Source: Candidatus Tectomicrobia bacterium
Lineage (GTDB): Bacteria; UBA8248
NCBI GenBank assembly: GCA_016192135.1
Contig: JACPUR010000013.1
Span: 140,277 to 204,276 of the forward strand
Length of the DNA: 64,000 nt
Direction: 5' to 3'
Part shown: positions 34,754 to 42,946 of the stretch, one piece after another
Position numbering within the stretch: the stretch's first letter is position 1
Layout: each line of letters opens with the position of its first letter
Program-made: the position numbers and the translations under genes
The notes under the pieces: model-generated
Told to the model about the DNA's origin: nothing
The model's input: only the letters and a program-made list of their open reading frames with translations
Databases searched by the model: none

Positions 34754-35761
34754 CTAATCCACCTTGAAGCCCTTTTCCTTCCAGTACCGCGCCGCTCCGG
34801 GATGGGTCTTCATGCCGGTCATCTGCATGATCTGGAGGAATTCCGGGTCCTTGGCCTGCTCCAAGCCGCTCTTCCATCCGACGGCGATGTTCACCATCAG
34901 ATCGGCGTTCTTCGGGTCGTAGGTGTGCCGCGTCACCTCGTAGACGACGTCGTTGGGCACCTGCGTGTTCGATACGAGCATGGACATGTAGACCACCGTG
35001 GTGAACGGCTCGTCTTCCATGCCCTTGTAGAGGTTCGTCTTATACGTCTTCTTGTAGTATCCCTTGCTGTAATCGATGAACGCCTGGATAACGTCGTCGG
35101 GCAGGGTCAGGATCCGGATCGGCGCCGAGTAGGAGGCCTGCAGGATGGCAGGCGCCCCGAGCGGGTTCGGAATGCCGAAGGCATCGAGCTTGCGGTCCAC
35201 CATGTAGGTCGCCGCGTCGTTCCAGTTCATGCTGTCCTTGCGGACGCCCTCCCACAGGCCCGCCTTCTTCAAGGCGTACTCGATCATCCAGGCCGAGTTG
35301 CTGCCCTTGGGCCCCAGGCTGACGCGCTTGCCCTTGAGGTCCGCGAAGGTCTTGAGCCCGCCGTCCTTGAGTACCGCCAGCTGCAGGATGGCGTCCCCGG
35401 AGGGGCCGATGCCGCGCAGGGTGTCCCGCGCGCCCGTATCGCGCTCGAAGGGATTGAGCTTGCGCTGCCAAAAGTCCACGAAGGGGCCGCTCGACATGGC
35501 GATCTGCACCCGGTTGCGCGCGACCAGACGGGTGCCCTCGACGAAGCCGCCCGACTCCCGGTTCGTCGCCTGAAGCATCTTGCTGTTCCGGTTCACCACC
35601 TCGGCCACCGCGGCCAGAGCCCGGTAGGCGTTCGCCCCCTTCCCCGCGCCCGTGACGGTGATGCTGGTGGGCGCGGCTTCCGCCGCCATCGGGACGGCCA
35701 GACCGCTGGCGAGGCCAAAGGCCGCCAGCCAAAGAAGGGAATTCTTGGGCAGCCATTTCAT
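34754..35761 (-). CDS. TAXI-family TRAP transporter solute receptor
   Basis: A 335-residue periplasmic receptor with a Sec signal peptide (LLWLAAFGLASGLAVPMAAEAA). The mature TAXI fold starts TSITVTGAGKGANAYRALAA. Family features include FADLKGKRVSLGPKGSNSAW and LDAFGIPNPLGAPAI. AAGGAGGG lies about 9 bases before the ATG at 35761. It has its own promoter (35817-35845) and is followed by a terminator and the fused permease gene. TAXI systems import C4-dicarboxylates, glutamate or other organic acids; the substrate here is unknown. Confidence 0.93.
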   Translation of the reverse strand: MKWLPKNSLLWLAAFGLASGLAVPMAAEAAPTSITVTGAGKGANAYRALAAVAEVVNRNSKMLQATNRESGGFVEGTRLVARNRVQIAMSSGPFVDFWQRKLNPFERDTGARDTLRGIGPSGDAILQLAVLKDGGLKTFADLKGKRVSLGPKGSNSAWMIEYALKKAGLWEGVRKDSMNWNDAATYMVDRKLDAFGIPNPLGAPAILQASYSAPIRILTLPDDVIQAFIDYSKGYYKKTYKTNLYKGMEDEPFTTVVYMSMLVSNTQVPNDVVYEVTRHTYDPKNADLMVNIAVGWKSGLEQAKDPEFLQIMQMTGMKTHPGAARYWKEKGFKVD

Positions 35762-35816
35762 TTCTCAGCCCTCCTTGAAATGAAAATAATGGCACGAGGA
35801 TATCTAGGACTTTAAA

Positions 35817-35845
35817 ATCGTAAAATGCACAATCGAGGTTGTCAA
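35817..35845 (-). promoter_or_regulatory. Sigma70-like promoter for the TRAP operon
   Basis: On the minus strand TTGACA (35845-35840, perfect -35) is followed after 17 bases by TACGAT (35822-35817). AGGATATCT occurs on the plus strand downstream of the -10 (35797-35805) and again at 35882-35890, flanking the promoter; these may be operator sites. Confidence 0.55.
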
Positions 35846-35989
35846 CTCAATTCAGACTCATTAATCTGCTTAACAGGTGCCAGGATATCTCACTCACCCG
35901 GAAGAGGGAAAAATCCTTCAAAAAGAGTGTCTTATTTGGCGAGAAAACAGAAAAAACATGCGCCTTCGGAAAGGAGCCAAGAGATTTCC

Positions 35990-36979
35990 ATGAACACGCC
36001 AGCCATTGAGTCGGAGGACTTCTTCATCGGCGCCCTGGATCCCGGCATCCGCCTGCATCTGCGGGAGAAACGCCTAAGAGGGATGAACCGCTTCGAATCC
36101 GTTTCCACCCTCCTGATGGTGCCGGGCCGGGGAGCGCCGGGGCCGGTCTCCTTCGACATCTCCGTCCCCGGATATTCCTGGATGGATTGGATGGCCTCCC
36201 GGGGGTGGGACGTTTGGACCCTGTCCTTCCGCGGGTTCGGCCGCTCGACCAAGCCCCCGGAGATGCTCGACGACCCGGCGGGCCAGCCCCCGGCCCTCCG
36301 GGGCCGGACCATGGTGCGCGACGTCGCCGCGGCGGTGGCGTTCATCCGCGAGAGGCGGGGGGTGGACCGGGTGAATCTCCTCGGCTGGTCGTGGGGCACC
36401 ACCATCAGCCCCGCTTACACCGCCGACAACAACGACTCCGTGGGCCGCCTCGCGCTCTATGCCCCCTACTACGCCTATGACAATCCCGCCCGCGCCGCGC
36501 GGTTCGAAGATCCGGCCCGGCCGGGGGAATGGGACGCGAGGCGGGGCGCCTGGAGCTGGGAAACCGAGGAGGACGTGCGCCGAAGGTGGTGGGGGCACAT
36601 TCCCGGCGAGGCGCACCATGCGTGGCGGGACGAACGGCTGGCCCGTGCTTATATGGACGAATGGTTCGACCTGGACCCGGAGGGAAGGCACCGCCATCCG
36701 CCTGCCATGCGCTCGCCGAACGGCTCCCTGCTCGACGCCTACGAGCGGTCGAAGAATACTCCCATTTATGACGCGGCGAAGGTGCGGCGGCCGGTCCTTC
36801 TTATCTATGGCGACCAGGATGGGGCATCCAACGAGGTGGAGGCCTGGGGGCTCTACCAGAAGCTCGCCTCTAGCCCGGAAAAGCGCTACATCGTCATCAG
36901 CGGCGCCACGCACTTCTTCCAATACGAGTTCCGGAGGGAGGTCTTGTTCAAGGAGGTGCAGCTCTTCCTAGAGGGTTGA
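35990..36979 (+). CDS. Alpha/beta hydrolase
   Basis: A 329-residue alpha/beta-fold hydrolase. The nucleophile serine is in LLGWSWGTT, the acid Asp in LLIYGDQDGASNEVE and the His in SGATHFFQYEFR. A 110-residue Trp/Arg-rich cap lies between the nucleophile and acid. The ATG at 35990 is chosen because the conserved protein begins there; AAGGAG is 13 bases upstream, farther than ideal. The open frame to 35825 has no start signal. It is divergent from the TRAP operon and convergent with the RACo-like gene. Ester or amide hydrolysis is likely; substrate unknown. Confidence 0.87.
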   Translation: MNTPAIESEDFFIGALDPGIRLHLREKRLRGMNRFESVSTLLMVPGRGAPGPVSFDISVPGYSWMDWMASRGWDVWTLSFRGFGRSTKPPEMLDDPAGQPPALRGRTMVRDVAAAVAFIRERRGVDRVNLLGWSWGTTISPAYTADNNDSVGRLALYAPYYAYDNPARAARFEDPARPGEWDARRGAWSWETEEDVRRRWWGHIPGEAHHAWRDERLARAYMDEWFDLDPEGRHRHPPAMRSPNGSLLDAYERSKNTPIYDAAKVRRPVLLIYGDQDGASNEVEAWGLYQKLASSPEKRYIVISGATHFFQYEFRREVLFKEVQLFLEG

Positions 36980-36993
36980 CGCGGGAAGAGAGC

Positions 36994-38763
36994 CTATCCC
37001 GGGAACGCCAGCTCCTCGATGAACGAGTCTTGAAAATCCTTCCGCCCTGCCAGTTCCACATACCGCGCCTTGCTCTTGAGCGATGAGGCGCGCGCCAGCT
37101 CCGCCCGGGAGAGGAGGGCGAGGCGCGCTCCGCTCGCGGCGGCGTTGTTCACGACGCGGACGCGACCGGCGGACTCCCTGGGCAGGAGGCCGATCCTGCA
37201 CGCCCGTTCCGGGCGCAGATGGGCGCCGAAGGCCCCGGCGAGACAAACTTCGTCCACCTGCCCCCACCGGAGGCCCGCTTCCTGGAGGAGAAGCTCCGCG
37301 CCCGCGCGCACCGCCGCCTTCGCCGCCTGGAGCTTGCGGACATCTCCCTGGGTCAGGACGACCGCTCCTCCCTTTCCGCCACCGCCCAGGAGAACCCCCC
37401 GCCCCCCCTCCTCCTCGATGATGCGCCGGCGCAGGGGCCCCTCCTTGAGCGCGGCTGCCGCGCGTATCTTCCCCGATGGGTCAACGACGCCCAGGTCGAG
37501 AAGGCCCGCAGCCGCCTCGATGAGTCCCGTCCCGCAGATCCCGGAGGCGGATAGTCCCCCGACCGTGCGGAGGGTGAAGTCCCCTTCGCCTGGTTCCATC
37601 GCGCAGATGGCACCCGGGCCCACACCCATCCCGCAGCGGATCTCGCCCCCCTCAAATGCCGGGCCGGCCGGGGTCGAGGCGCACCAGATCCCTCCCCCCG
37701 GCGTCCCCAACAGGATTTCCACGTTCGTCCCCAGGTCCAGGGCCAGGCAGACGGACTTCCGCTCCGGCCGGCCGAGCCCCAGGGCGAGCGCCACCCCCAC
37801 CGCATCCGCGCCGACGAAGCCGGCGAGCAGAGGGAGGAAATGCGCCTCCGCCGAGGCCGGCAGGCGGAGACCCGCTTCCCGGGGGCGGAAAGGAACACCT
37901 CCATCCGCCAGGGGCGCGTAGGGCGCCGTGCCGAAGGATTCCACCGGCATCCCCAGGAACAGGTGGTGCATCACGCTGTTTCCCGCGAAGACCAGCCCGG
38001 CGACCTGGCTCCGGCGCGCCCGGATGGAGCGGAGCAGGTCCGTGAGAAGGAAATCGACGTCGTGGCGGACGGCGCGGGTGAGTTCCTCCCCGGCGCCCCC
38101 TCCGCCCGTCTCCCGGGGGCTGGCCGCCAGCACCCGCGTCATCAGGTCGGCGCCCCAGGTGCGCTGGCTGTTCGGCCTCGAAGCCTCGGCCAGCAGGGCG
38201 CCCGTTTCCAGGTCGATGAGATAGCCGCACAAATTGGTGGTGCCGATGTCCACCACCGCGCCGTACGCCTTCGCCTGCGATGAAATTCCATTCCCGCAGC
38301 ACCAGGGATCAATGCGCAGCGGAAGCGAGGTGTCCATCGTCTTGGGGACGGGGCTCTCCCCGGGCGGCGGGGCGAGGACGGCGAGCCTCCCCTCCACCCG
38401 GACCTGACAGGCCAGGCGCCATCCCGCCCGCAACTCTTCCCGGGAGAGCTGGAGAGCCTCGGCGGGATTGGGAGGTCCAAGCCAGGCGGGCGGCCCCTGG
38501 TTCGGGTCCGCGCTCCCCAGAGGAATGACCCGGCAGCGGGTGCATTTGCCGAAGCCGCCGCAGTCGGTCGCGATGGGAAAGCCGGCGGTCCGGGCGCCCT
38601 CGAGAATGGTGGCGCCTTCGGCGAGCCAGCCGCGGCGGGCGGGCTCACCGGAGAGAGGAGAGGCGCCCTCGGAACTCTCCGGGGAGAGACGGTAGAAAAG
38701 GACCTCGAAGCGATTTTCCCCGTCCTCCTCCCCAGGGGCGGAGGCTCTCTCAGTAGCGGCCAT
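36994..38763 (-). CDS. RACo-like corrinoid-protein reductive activator (2Fe-2S ferredoxin plus ASKHA domain)
   Basis: A 589-residue protein of the DUF4445/RACo type. The N-terminal region carries a plant-type [2Fe-2S] motif TDCGGFGKCTRC, with a later Cys in RLACQVRVEG. The C-terminal half is an ASKHA ATPase-like fold: YGAVVDIGTTNLCGYLIDL, LALDLGTNVEILLG and LSASGICGTGLIEAAAGLL. Such proteins use ATP to drive reduction of inactive Co(II) corrinoid proteins to Co(I). Its ATG lies inside the last codons of the UroD-type gene (14-base overlap), implying coupled translation. It is the last gene of the corrinoid cassette and presumably reactivates the corrinoid protein at 39931-40584. Confidence 0.9.
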   Translation of the reverse strand: MAATERASAPGEEDGENRFEVLFYRLSPESSEGASPLSGEPARRGWLAEGATILEGARTAGFPIATDCGGFGKCTRCRVIPLGSADPNQGPPAWLGPPNPAEALQLSREELRAGWRLACQVRVEGRLAVLAPPPGESPVPKTMDTSLPLRIDPWCCGNGISSQAKAYGAVVDIGTTNLCGYLIDLETGALLAEASRPNSQRTWGADLMTRVLAASPRETGGGGAGEELTRAVRHDVDFLLTDLLRSIRARRSQVAGLVFAGNSVMHHLFLGMPVESFGTAPYAPLADGGVPFRPREAGLRLPASAEAHFLPLLAGFVGADAVGVALALGLGRPERKSVCLALDLGTNVEILLGTPGGGIWCASTPAGPAFEGGEIRCGMGVGPGAICAMEPGEGDFTLRTVGGLSASGICGTGLIEAAAGLLDLGVVDPSGKIRAAAALKEGPLRRRIIEEEGGRGVLLGGGGKGGAVVLTQGDVRKLQAAKAAVRAGAELLLQEAGLRWGQVDEVCLAGAFGAHLRPERACRIGLLPRESAGRVRVVNNAAASGARLALLSRAELARASSLKSKARYVELAGRKDFQDSFIEELAFPG

Positions 38764-39910
38764 ATTCCATCGCGGCTTCGAACATGGCGCAGACGTTCTC
38801 GGGAGGGACCTCGTCCTGGATGTTGTGGACGAAGTTCAGGACATAGCCGCCGCCGGGGGCGAGATCCCCGATGCGCCGCTTCACCTCTTCAAAGATCTCG
38901 GCGCGGGTGCCGAACGGGATCACGCGCCCGGTGTCGATGCCCCCCCAGAAGAACAGGTCCTTGCCGAACTCCCGCTTGAGCCGGGCGGTGTCCCCCATAT
39001 TCTTGGCGGAAACCTGCACAGGGTTCAGGCCGTCCACCCCCACCTCGATCAGGTGGGGGAGGAACATGTCGATGCAGCCGTCGCAATGGTAGAGGAGCTT
39101 TCCTTCGGGCGCCGCCCGTTTCATCGCGTCGAAAAGGATTTTCTGGCGAGGCTTCACGAATTCCTTGTACATCTGCATCGAGATCATGGGGCCGTTCTGC
39201 GTTCCCAGGTCATCTCCCAGCAGGAAAACATCCACGTAGCCCCTCGTCTCCTCCAAGGCGCGCCCGATCATCTCCAGCTTGATCTCGACAACCTTGTCGA
39301 GAAGCGCGTGGATGAACTTCTTGTTCGTCACGAGGTCGGAGTAGAACTCGCCGAAGCCTCGCAGCCATTCGGCTTCCGCCCAGAATCCGCCGCGCGGGTA
39401 GAAGACCACCGCGTAATCCGTCTCCTCATGGAGCTTCCTCGCTCTCTCCCTCAGGCCGCGGTAGAGGCCCGGGTCCTTCGGATCGGGCCACGGGAAGCGC
39501 CGGAGCGCTTCGAGGGTTCCGTTCCCGTCTCCCTCGAATGGCCCCTTCAGGAGAAAATAGGAGTTCGATTCCTCGGTCTTTTCCCACTGGACGCCCCATT
39601 CGTCCTGATAAGTGCGCGGGCCGATTTGGATGTCCCGCCAGTCCTCCGAGGGGCCGAGGAGCAGGGGGCGCGTGTCCACGTGGAAGCGCCCGAGGATCTC
39701 CTCATCCACGAAGGCGACCTGCCCCTGCTTGGTCATGATGCGCGTCTCGGCTTCGACCCCCATGAAGCGCTTCAGCTTCTCGTAGGCCAGCGCCGAGATG
39801 CTGCTGACCGAGGTCGAGCCGAAGTCGATCGGGACCCGGTCCGCCTCCTGGTGGCTGATCGCCCGCCGGACCCGCTCCCTCGGGGTCGGCGCCCCGTTTC
39901 GGGAAGTCAT
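38750..39910 (-). CDS. UroD-family (MtaA/MtbA-type) methyltransferase
   Basis: A 386-residue TIM-barrel protein of the uroporphyrinogen decarboxylase family. It starts TPRERVRRAISHQEADRVP, typical of corrinoid methyltransferases rather than haem-pathway HemE. The LLYHCDGCID segment near residue 285 supplies His and Cys residues at the zinc-site position. The ATG at 39910 has GGGAG nine bases upstream. It stands 20 bases after the corrinoid-protein gene and overlaps the RACo-like gene. In the cassette it would either take a methyl group from an unknown donor or pass it onward. The donor could be a methoxylated aromatic, methylamine or betaine, and nothing here decides it. Confidence 0.87.
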   Translation of the reverse strand: MTSRNGAPTPRERVRRAISHQEADRVPIDFGSTSVSSISALAYEKLKRFMGVEAETRIMTKQGQVAFVDEEILGRFHVDTRPLLLGPSEDWRDIQIGPRTYQDEWGVQWEKTEESNSYFLLKGPFEGDGNGTLEALRRFPWPDPKDPGLYRGLRERARKLHEETDYAVVFYPRGGFWAEAEWLRGFGEFYSDLVTNKKFIHALLDKVVEIKLEMIGRALEETRGYVDVFLLGDDLGTQNGPMISMQMYKEFVKPRQKILFDAMKRAAPEGKLLYHCDGCIDMFLPHLIEVGVDGLNPVQVSAKNMGDTARLKREFGKDLFFWGGIDTGRVIPFGTRAEIFEEVKRRIGDLAPGGGYVLNFVHNIQDEVPPENVCAMFEAAMEYGRY

Positions 39911-39930
39911 CTTAGGTATCTCCCATGGGC

Positions 39931-40584
39931 TCAGAGCGCCCGGACGTGGGCCGGCGCGCACAGCGCCTTGAAGCGGTCCACGGCGACGGCTGCGTCCTTG
40001 GCGTAGCCGTCCGCCCCAATCTTCCTGGAGTAGGCTTCGTCGAGGGGGGCGCCGCCGACCACGATCCGGACCTCCGGCCCGAACGGAGCCCGGCGGATCT
40101 CCTGAATGATGCCACTCATGCGGTTCATGGTGGTGGTGAGGAGGGCCGACATGCCCAGCAGGCGCGCCCCCGTCCGCTCAATCGCTTGGATGAATTTCTC
40201 GGCGCCCGCGTTCACGCCCAGGTCGGTCACCTCGAATCCGGCGCCCCGGAGCATCATGGCCACCAGGTTCTTTCCGATATCGTGCATGTCGCCCTTCACC
40301 GTTCCGATGACCACCTTGCCGAGCGGCTTCACGCCCGTGGCCTCCAGCAGGGGGCGGAGCAGCTCCATGGCGGCCGTCATGACCTTCGCGGCCGCCATGA
40401 GCTCGGGAATGAACGCCTCTCCTCGGCCGAACTGGTCGCCGAGGATGTTGATCCCGGGGATCAATCCCTCGTTGAGGATCGCCACCGCGCCCCGGCCCGC
40501 ATCCAGCTCGGCCCGGATCAGCCTGAGCACGGCTTCCTTGTCGCCCGATACGACTCCCTGCGTCAGCTCTGTATCGTGTGGCAT
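39931..40584 (-). CDS. Corrinoid (B12-binding) methyl-carrier protein
   Basis: A 217-residue methyl-carrier protein of the MtaC/MtbC/MetH-cap family. The helical cap domain covers residues 1-88 and the cobalamin domain 89-210. The lower Co ligand is His101 in GDMHDIGKN, and VVGGAPLDEAYS lies near the C-terminus. GAGGAG lies four bases before the ATG at 40584. It sits between the homocysteine methyltransferase (42-base gap) and the UroD-type gene (20-base gap). It should shuttle methyl groups between these two enzymes as methyl-Co(III). Confidence 0.93.
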   Translation of the reverse strand: MPHDTELTQGVVSGDKEAVLRLIRAELDAGRGAVAILNEGLIPGINILGDQFGRGEAFIPELMAAAKVMTAAMELLRPLLEATGVKPLGKVVIGTVKGDMHDIGKNLVAMMLRGAGFEVTDLGVNAGAEKFIQAIERTGARLLGMSALLTTTMNRMSGIIQEIRRAPFGPEVRIVVGGAPLDEAYSRKIGADGYAKDAAVAVDRFKALCAPAHVRAL

Positions 40585-40626
40585 GGCTCTCCTCTTTGCG
40601 ACGCGGGTTTCCTCGTCCGCCCCGGT

Positions 40627-41514
40627 TCAATTGCCCCGCCGCAGCGCCTCGCTCATGGCGCGGATGTGGGCGGGCGTCGTCCCGCAACACCCTCCGATGT
40701 ACCGGGCTCCCCCCTCGCGGCATCGGACCGCGTGGGCGGCCATCTCCCGGGCGCCCGCCTCGTAGCGGACCTCCCCCTCCCTCGCCCGAGGGATCCCCGC
40801 GTTGGACTGGACGATGAGGGGGAGGCCGGGATTCGCCAGGCTCATCTCATTGAGAATCTTCTCCATCTCGGAGGGGCCGTTGCCGCAGTTGGATCCGATC
40901 GCCCGGATGCCGGCCCCCGCCATCTCCAGGGCGGCCCGTCTCGGGGAAACCCCCATCATGGTGCGGCCGTGCGTATCGAAGGTCATGGTGCAGAAGACGG
41001 GCAGTCCGCAGGCCACGCGAGCCCCCTCCGCCCCGGCGCGAACTTCCTCCAGGTCGCTCATCGTCTCGAGCAAGATGAAATCCGCCCCGCCCTCGGCGAG
41101 CCCCCGGCACTGTTCGGCGAAGATGTCCCGGGCGTCCTCGAAGGAGAGCTCCCCCACCGGCTGGAGAAGCGCGCCCGTCGGCCCCGCCGATCCCGCCACC
41201 AGCACCCGCCGCCCCGAGCCGTCCGCCGCTTCCCGGGCAATTCCGGCGCCCGCCTGGTTCAGCTCCCTCGTGCATCCATTCAGGCCGTGAAGGGAGAGAC
41301 GGAAACGGTTTCCGCCAAAGGTATTTGTGGTCACGACATCGGCCCCGGCGGCGATGTAGGCCTCATGGATGGAGCGGACGACCTTGGGACTCGCCGTATT
41401 CAGCCGCTCCGGGGCGTCGCCCGGCTCCAGGCCGGCGGCCTGGAGCATGGTGCCCATCGCGCCGTCTCCGATGAGAAGGCCGCTTCCCGCAAGCCATTCG
41501 TCCAGAAGGCTCAT
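40627..41514 (-). CDS. Homocysteine S-methyltransferase family protein
   Basis: A 295-residue BHMT/MetH N-terminal-type TIM barrel. The zinc cysteines are present: SNCGN near residue 205 and GGCCGTTPAHI near the C-terminus. LIGDGAMGTMLQAAGL and VVTTNTFGGNRFRL are standard family blocks. The start chosen is the ATG at 41514, where homology begins; GGGGAAG lies 8-10 bases upstream, and an ATG at 41562 has no ribosome site. As the first gene of the corrinoid cassette it predicts that the final methyl acceptor is homocysteine, giving methionine. Confidence 0.9.
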   Translation of the reverse strand: MSLLDEWLAGSGLLIGDGAMGTMLQAAGLEPGDAPERLNTASPKVVRSIHEAYIAAGADVVTTNTFGGNRFRLSLHGLNGCTRELNQAGAGIAREAADGSGRRVLVAGSAGPTGALLQPVGELSFEDARDIFAEQCRGLAEGGADFILLETMSDLEEVRAGAEGARVACGLPVFCTMTFDTHGRTMMGVSPRRAALEMAGAGIRAIGSNCGNGPSEMEKILNEMSLANPGLPLIVQSNAGIPRAREGEVRYEAGAREMAAHAVRCREGGARYIGGCCGTTPAHIRAMSEALRRGN

Positions 41515-41798
41515 CTCTGGAACTTCCCCGGCAATGCTTCCCTCAACAGCCCCGGCGACCATCAGTATTTAAGAGTAACATATCCTGTATAGGCCCAAAA
41601 ACTTCCTCTTGCCCCGGGATGTAACCGCCTGGTTTCCCCCAGCCTGCATTCGGCGCAGGTTCCGGCCATGCATAAACCGATGGCGCCTTAAAAGGGGGCC
41701 AAAAATCGCACAGATCAGGCAGCGGCCGGGCCACGCCAGGGCCGGCCGGTTCCCGTGCGGGCGGCCTGATAGGCCCGGGGAACAGGGGATTGGACTGG
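41515..41798. other. Intergenic region upstream of the corrinoid cassette
   Basis: No gene is seen. It should contain the promoter of the homocysteine methyltransferase operon, but I could not assign -35 and -10 elements with confidence. An AT-rich stretch at 41565-41590 (TATTTAAGAGTAACATATCC) is the likeliest site. I did not recognise a cobalamin or SAM riboswitch. Confidence 0.4.
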
Positions 41799-41840
41799 AA
41801 AAACCGGGGGCCTCCCGCTTTATCGCGGGACGGCCCCCGG
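41799..41840 (-). terminator. Intrinsic terminator of the ribose-type ABC operon
   Basis: A long stem, CCGGGGGCC plus TCCCGC (from 41804) pairing with GCGGGA and GGCCCCCGG (to 41840) with a one-base bulge. It is followed on the minus strand by TTTTT (41803-41799). It lies 14 bases after the binding-protein stop. Confidence 0.85.
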
Positions 41841-41853
41841 TGGATCGGATGCT

Positions 41854-42885
41854 TTAGTTGAGTTTGGCCTTCCAGCCTTCCGGCGGGTTGTTGCCGTCGA
41901 AGTCGTAGCTGTCCACGTTCTTGGGCGTGACGATGACGGTCCGGTTCCACGTCATCCCAGGCACCTTCTGCCCCAGGGCCATCTTCACGGCCAAGCGCAT
42001 GGCATCCCTCGCCATGTTCACGGGCGTGTTGGGCACCAGGACCTGTACATAACCCTCCCGTAGGGCTTGCTCCTGATGCTTGGCGATGTCCTGACAGGAG
42101 ACCATCACGTCGCCCGGCTTCTTGCCGCGGGCCTTGAGGGCCTGCACGACCCCCTGCTGAATCAGGCCGCCGAAGCAGTACACCCCCTTCAGGTCGGGAT
42201 GGGCTTGGAGGATATCCTCCATGTTCTTGAGGCCCTCGGCCGGATCGCTGGCGGACCACTTGGTGACCACGACCTTGATGCCCTTGAAGCGCCGGAGATA
42301 TTCGAGCGCGCCGTCGTAGCGCCACTTGGCCGCGTCGGCCCCCGGAGGGCCAGGGAGCATGGCCACCTTGCCCTTGCCTCCGATGGCTTCCGCCAGCCCT
42401 GCCCCGTTCAGCATCCCGATTTCGTAGTCCGACTTCATCACCTGCACCGCGACCGGCGTGCGGAGAGCGATGTTGTCCACGACCACGGGAATCTTGGCCG
42501 TGACCGCCTTTTTGTACGTCGGCACCATGCCCGTGCTGCTGACTGCGTTGAGGATGATGGCATCCGGTTTCGTCTGGATCGCATCCTCGAACTGCTGGAT
42601 CTGCTTGCTCAGGAAGGCATAGCCGCCCGCGTCGAAAATCTGGAAGGTCACGCCCAGCCGCTTCGCCTCGTCCTCGTATCCGTACCACTTCGACTGGAAG
42701 TAGGGGTCCGGCCCGTTGGGGATGAAGACCACCACCCGGATCTTCTTGCCGGCCGGGACCTTGGGGGCGGCCACCGCCGCCGCGTAGTGATCCTCCGCCG
42801 CCCATAGTTCGGGGACCGGGCCCAGGAGCAGCATCGCCAGGGGCACTGCCAGCAGGGCCAGCCACAGCATCTTTCGTCGTGTCAT
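41854..42885 (-). CDS. Ribose-type (family 2) ABC transporter solute-binding protein
   Basis: A 343-residue periplasmic protein with a Sec signal peptide (MLWLALLAVPLAMLLLGPVPELWA). The mature protein has the type I sugar-binding fold: FIPNGPDPYFQSKWYGYEDEA, then DAIILNAVSSTGMVP and VYCFGGLIQQGVVQAL. The ATG at 42885 has GGAGG eight bases upstream. It is the last gene of a four-gene operon, an unusual place for the binding protein. Family members carry sugars, polyols or autoinducer-2; the ligand here is not evident. Confidence 0.92.
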   Translation of the reverse strand: MTRRKMLWLALLAVPLAMLLLGPVPELWAAEDHYAAAVAAPKVPAGKKIRVVVFIPNGPDPYFQSKWYGYEDEAKRLGVTFQIFDAGGYAFLSKQIQQFEDAIQTKPDAIILNAVSSTGMVPTYKKAVTAKIPVVVDNIALRTPVAVQVMKSDYEIGMLNGAGLAEAIGGKGKVAMLPGPPGADAAKWRYDGALEYLRRFKGIKVVVTKWSASDPAEGLKNMEDILQAHPDLKGVYCFGGLIQQGVVQALKARGKKPGDVMVSCQDIAKHQEQALREGYVQVLVPNTPVNMARDAMRLAVKMALGQKVPGMTWNRTVIVTPKNVDSYDFDGNNPPEGWKAKLN

Positions 42886-42946
42886 AGCGTCTTCCTCCCG
42901 ATTCGACTCGACCGCCACGGAACCTGCAACTCCCTTTTCTCTCCCG

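Noticed and set aside
38750..39910. Calling the UroD-family gene haem-pathway hemE
   Set aside because: Its operon partners are a corrinoid protein, a homocysteine methyltransferase and a corrinoid activator, and its N-terminus is of the methyltransferase type.
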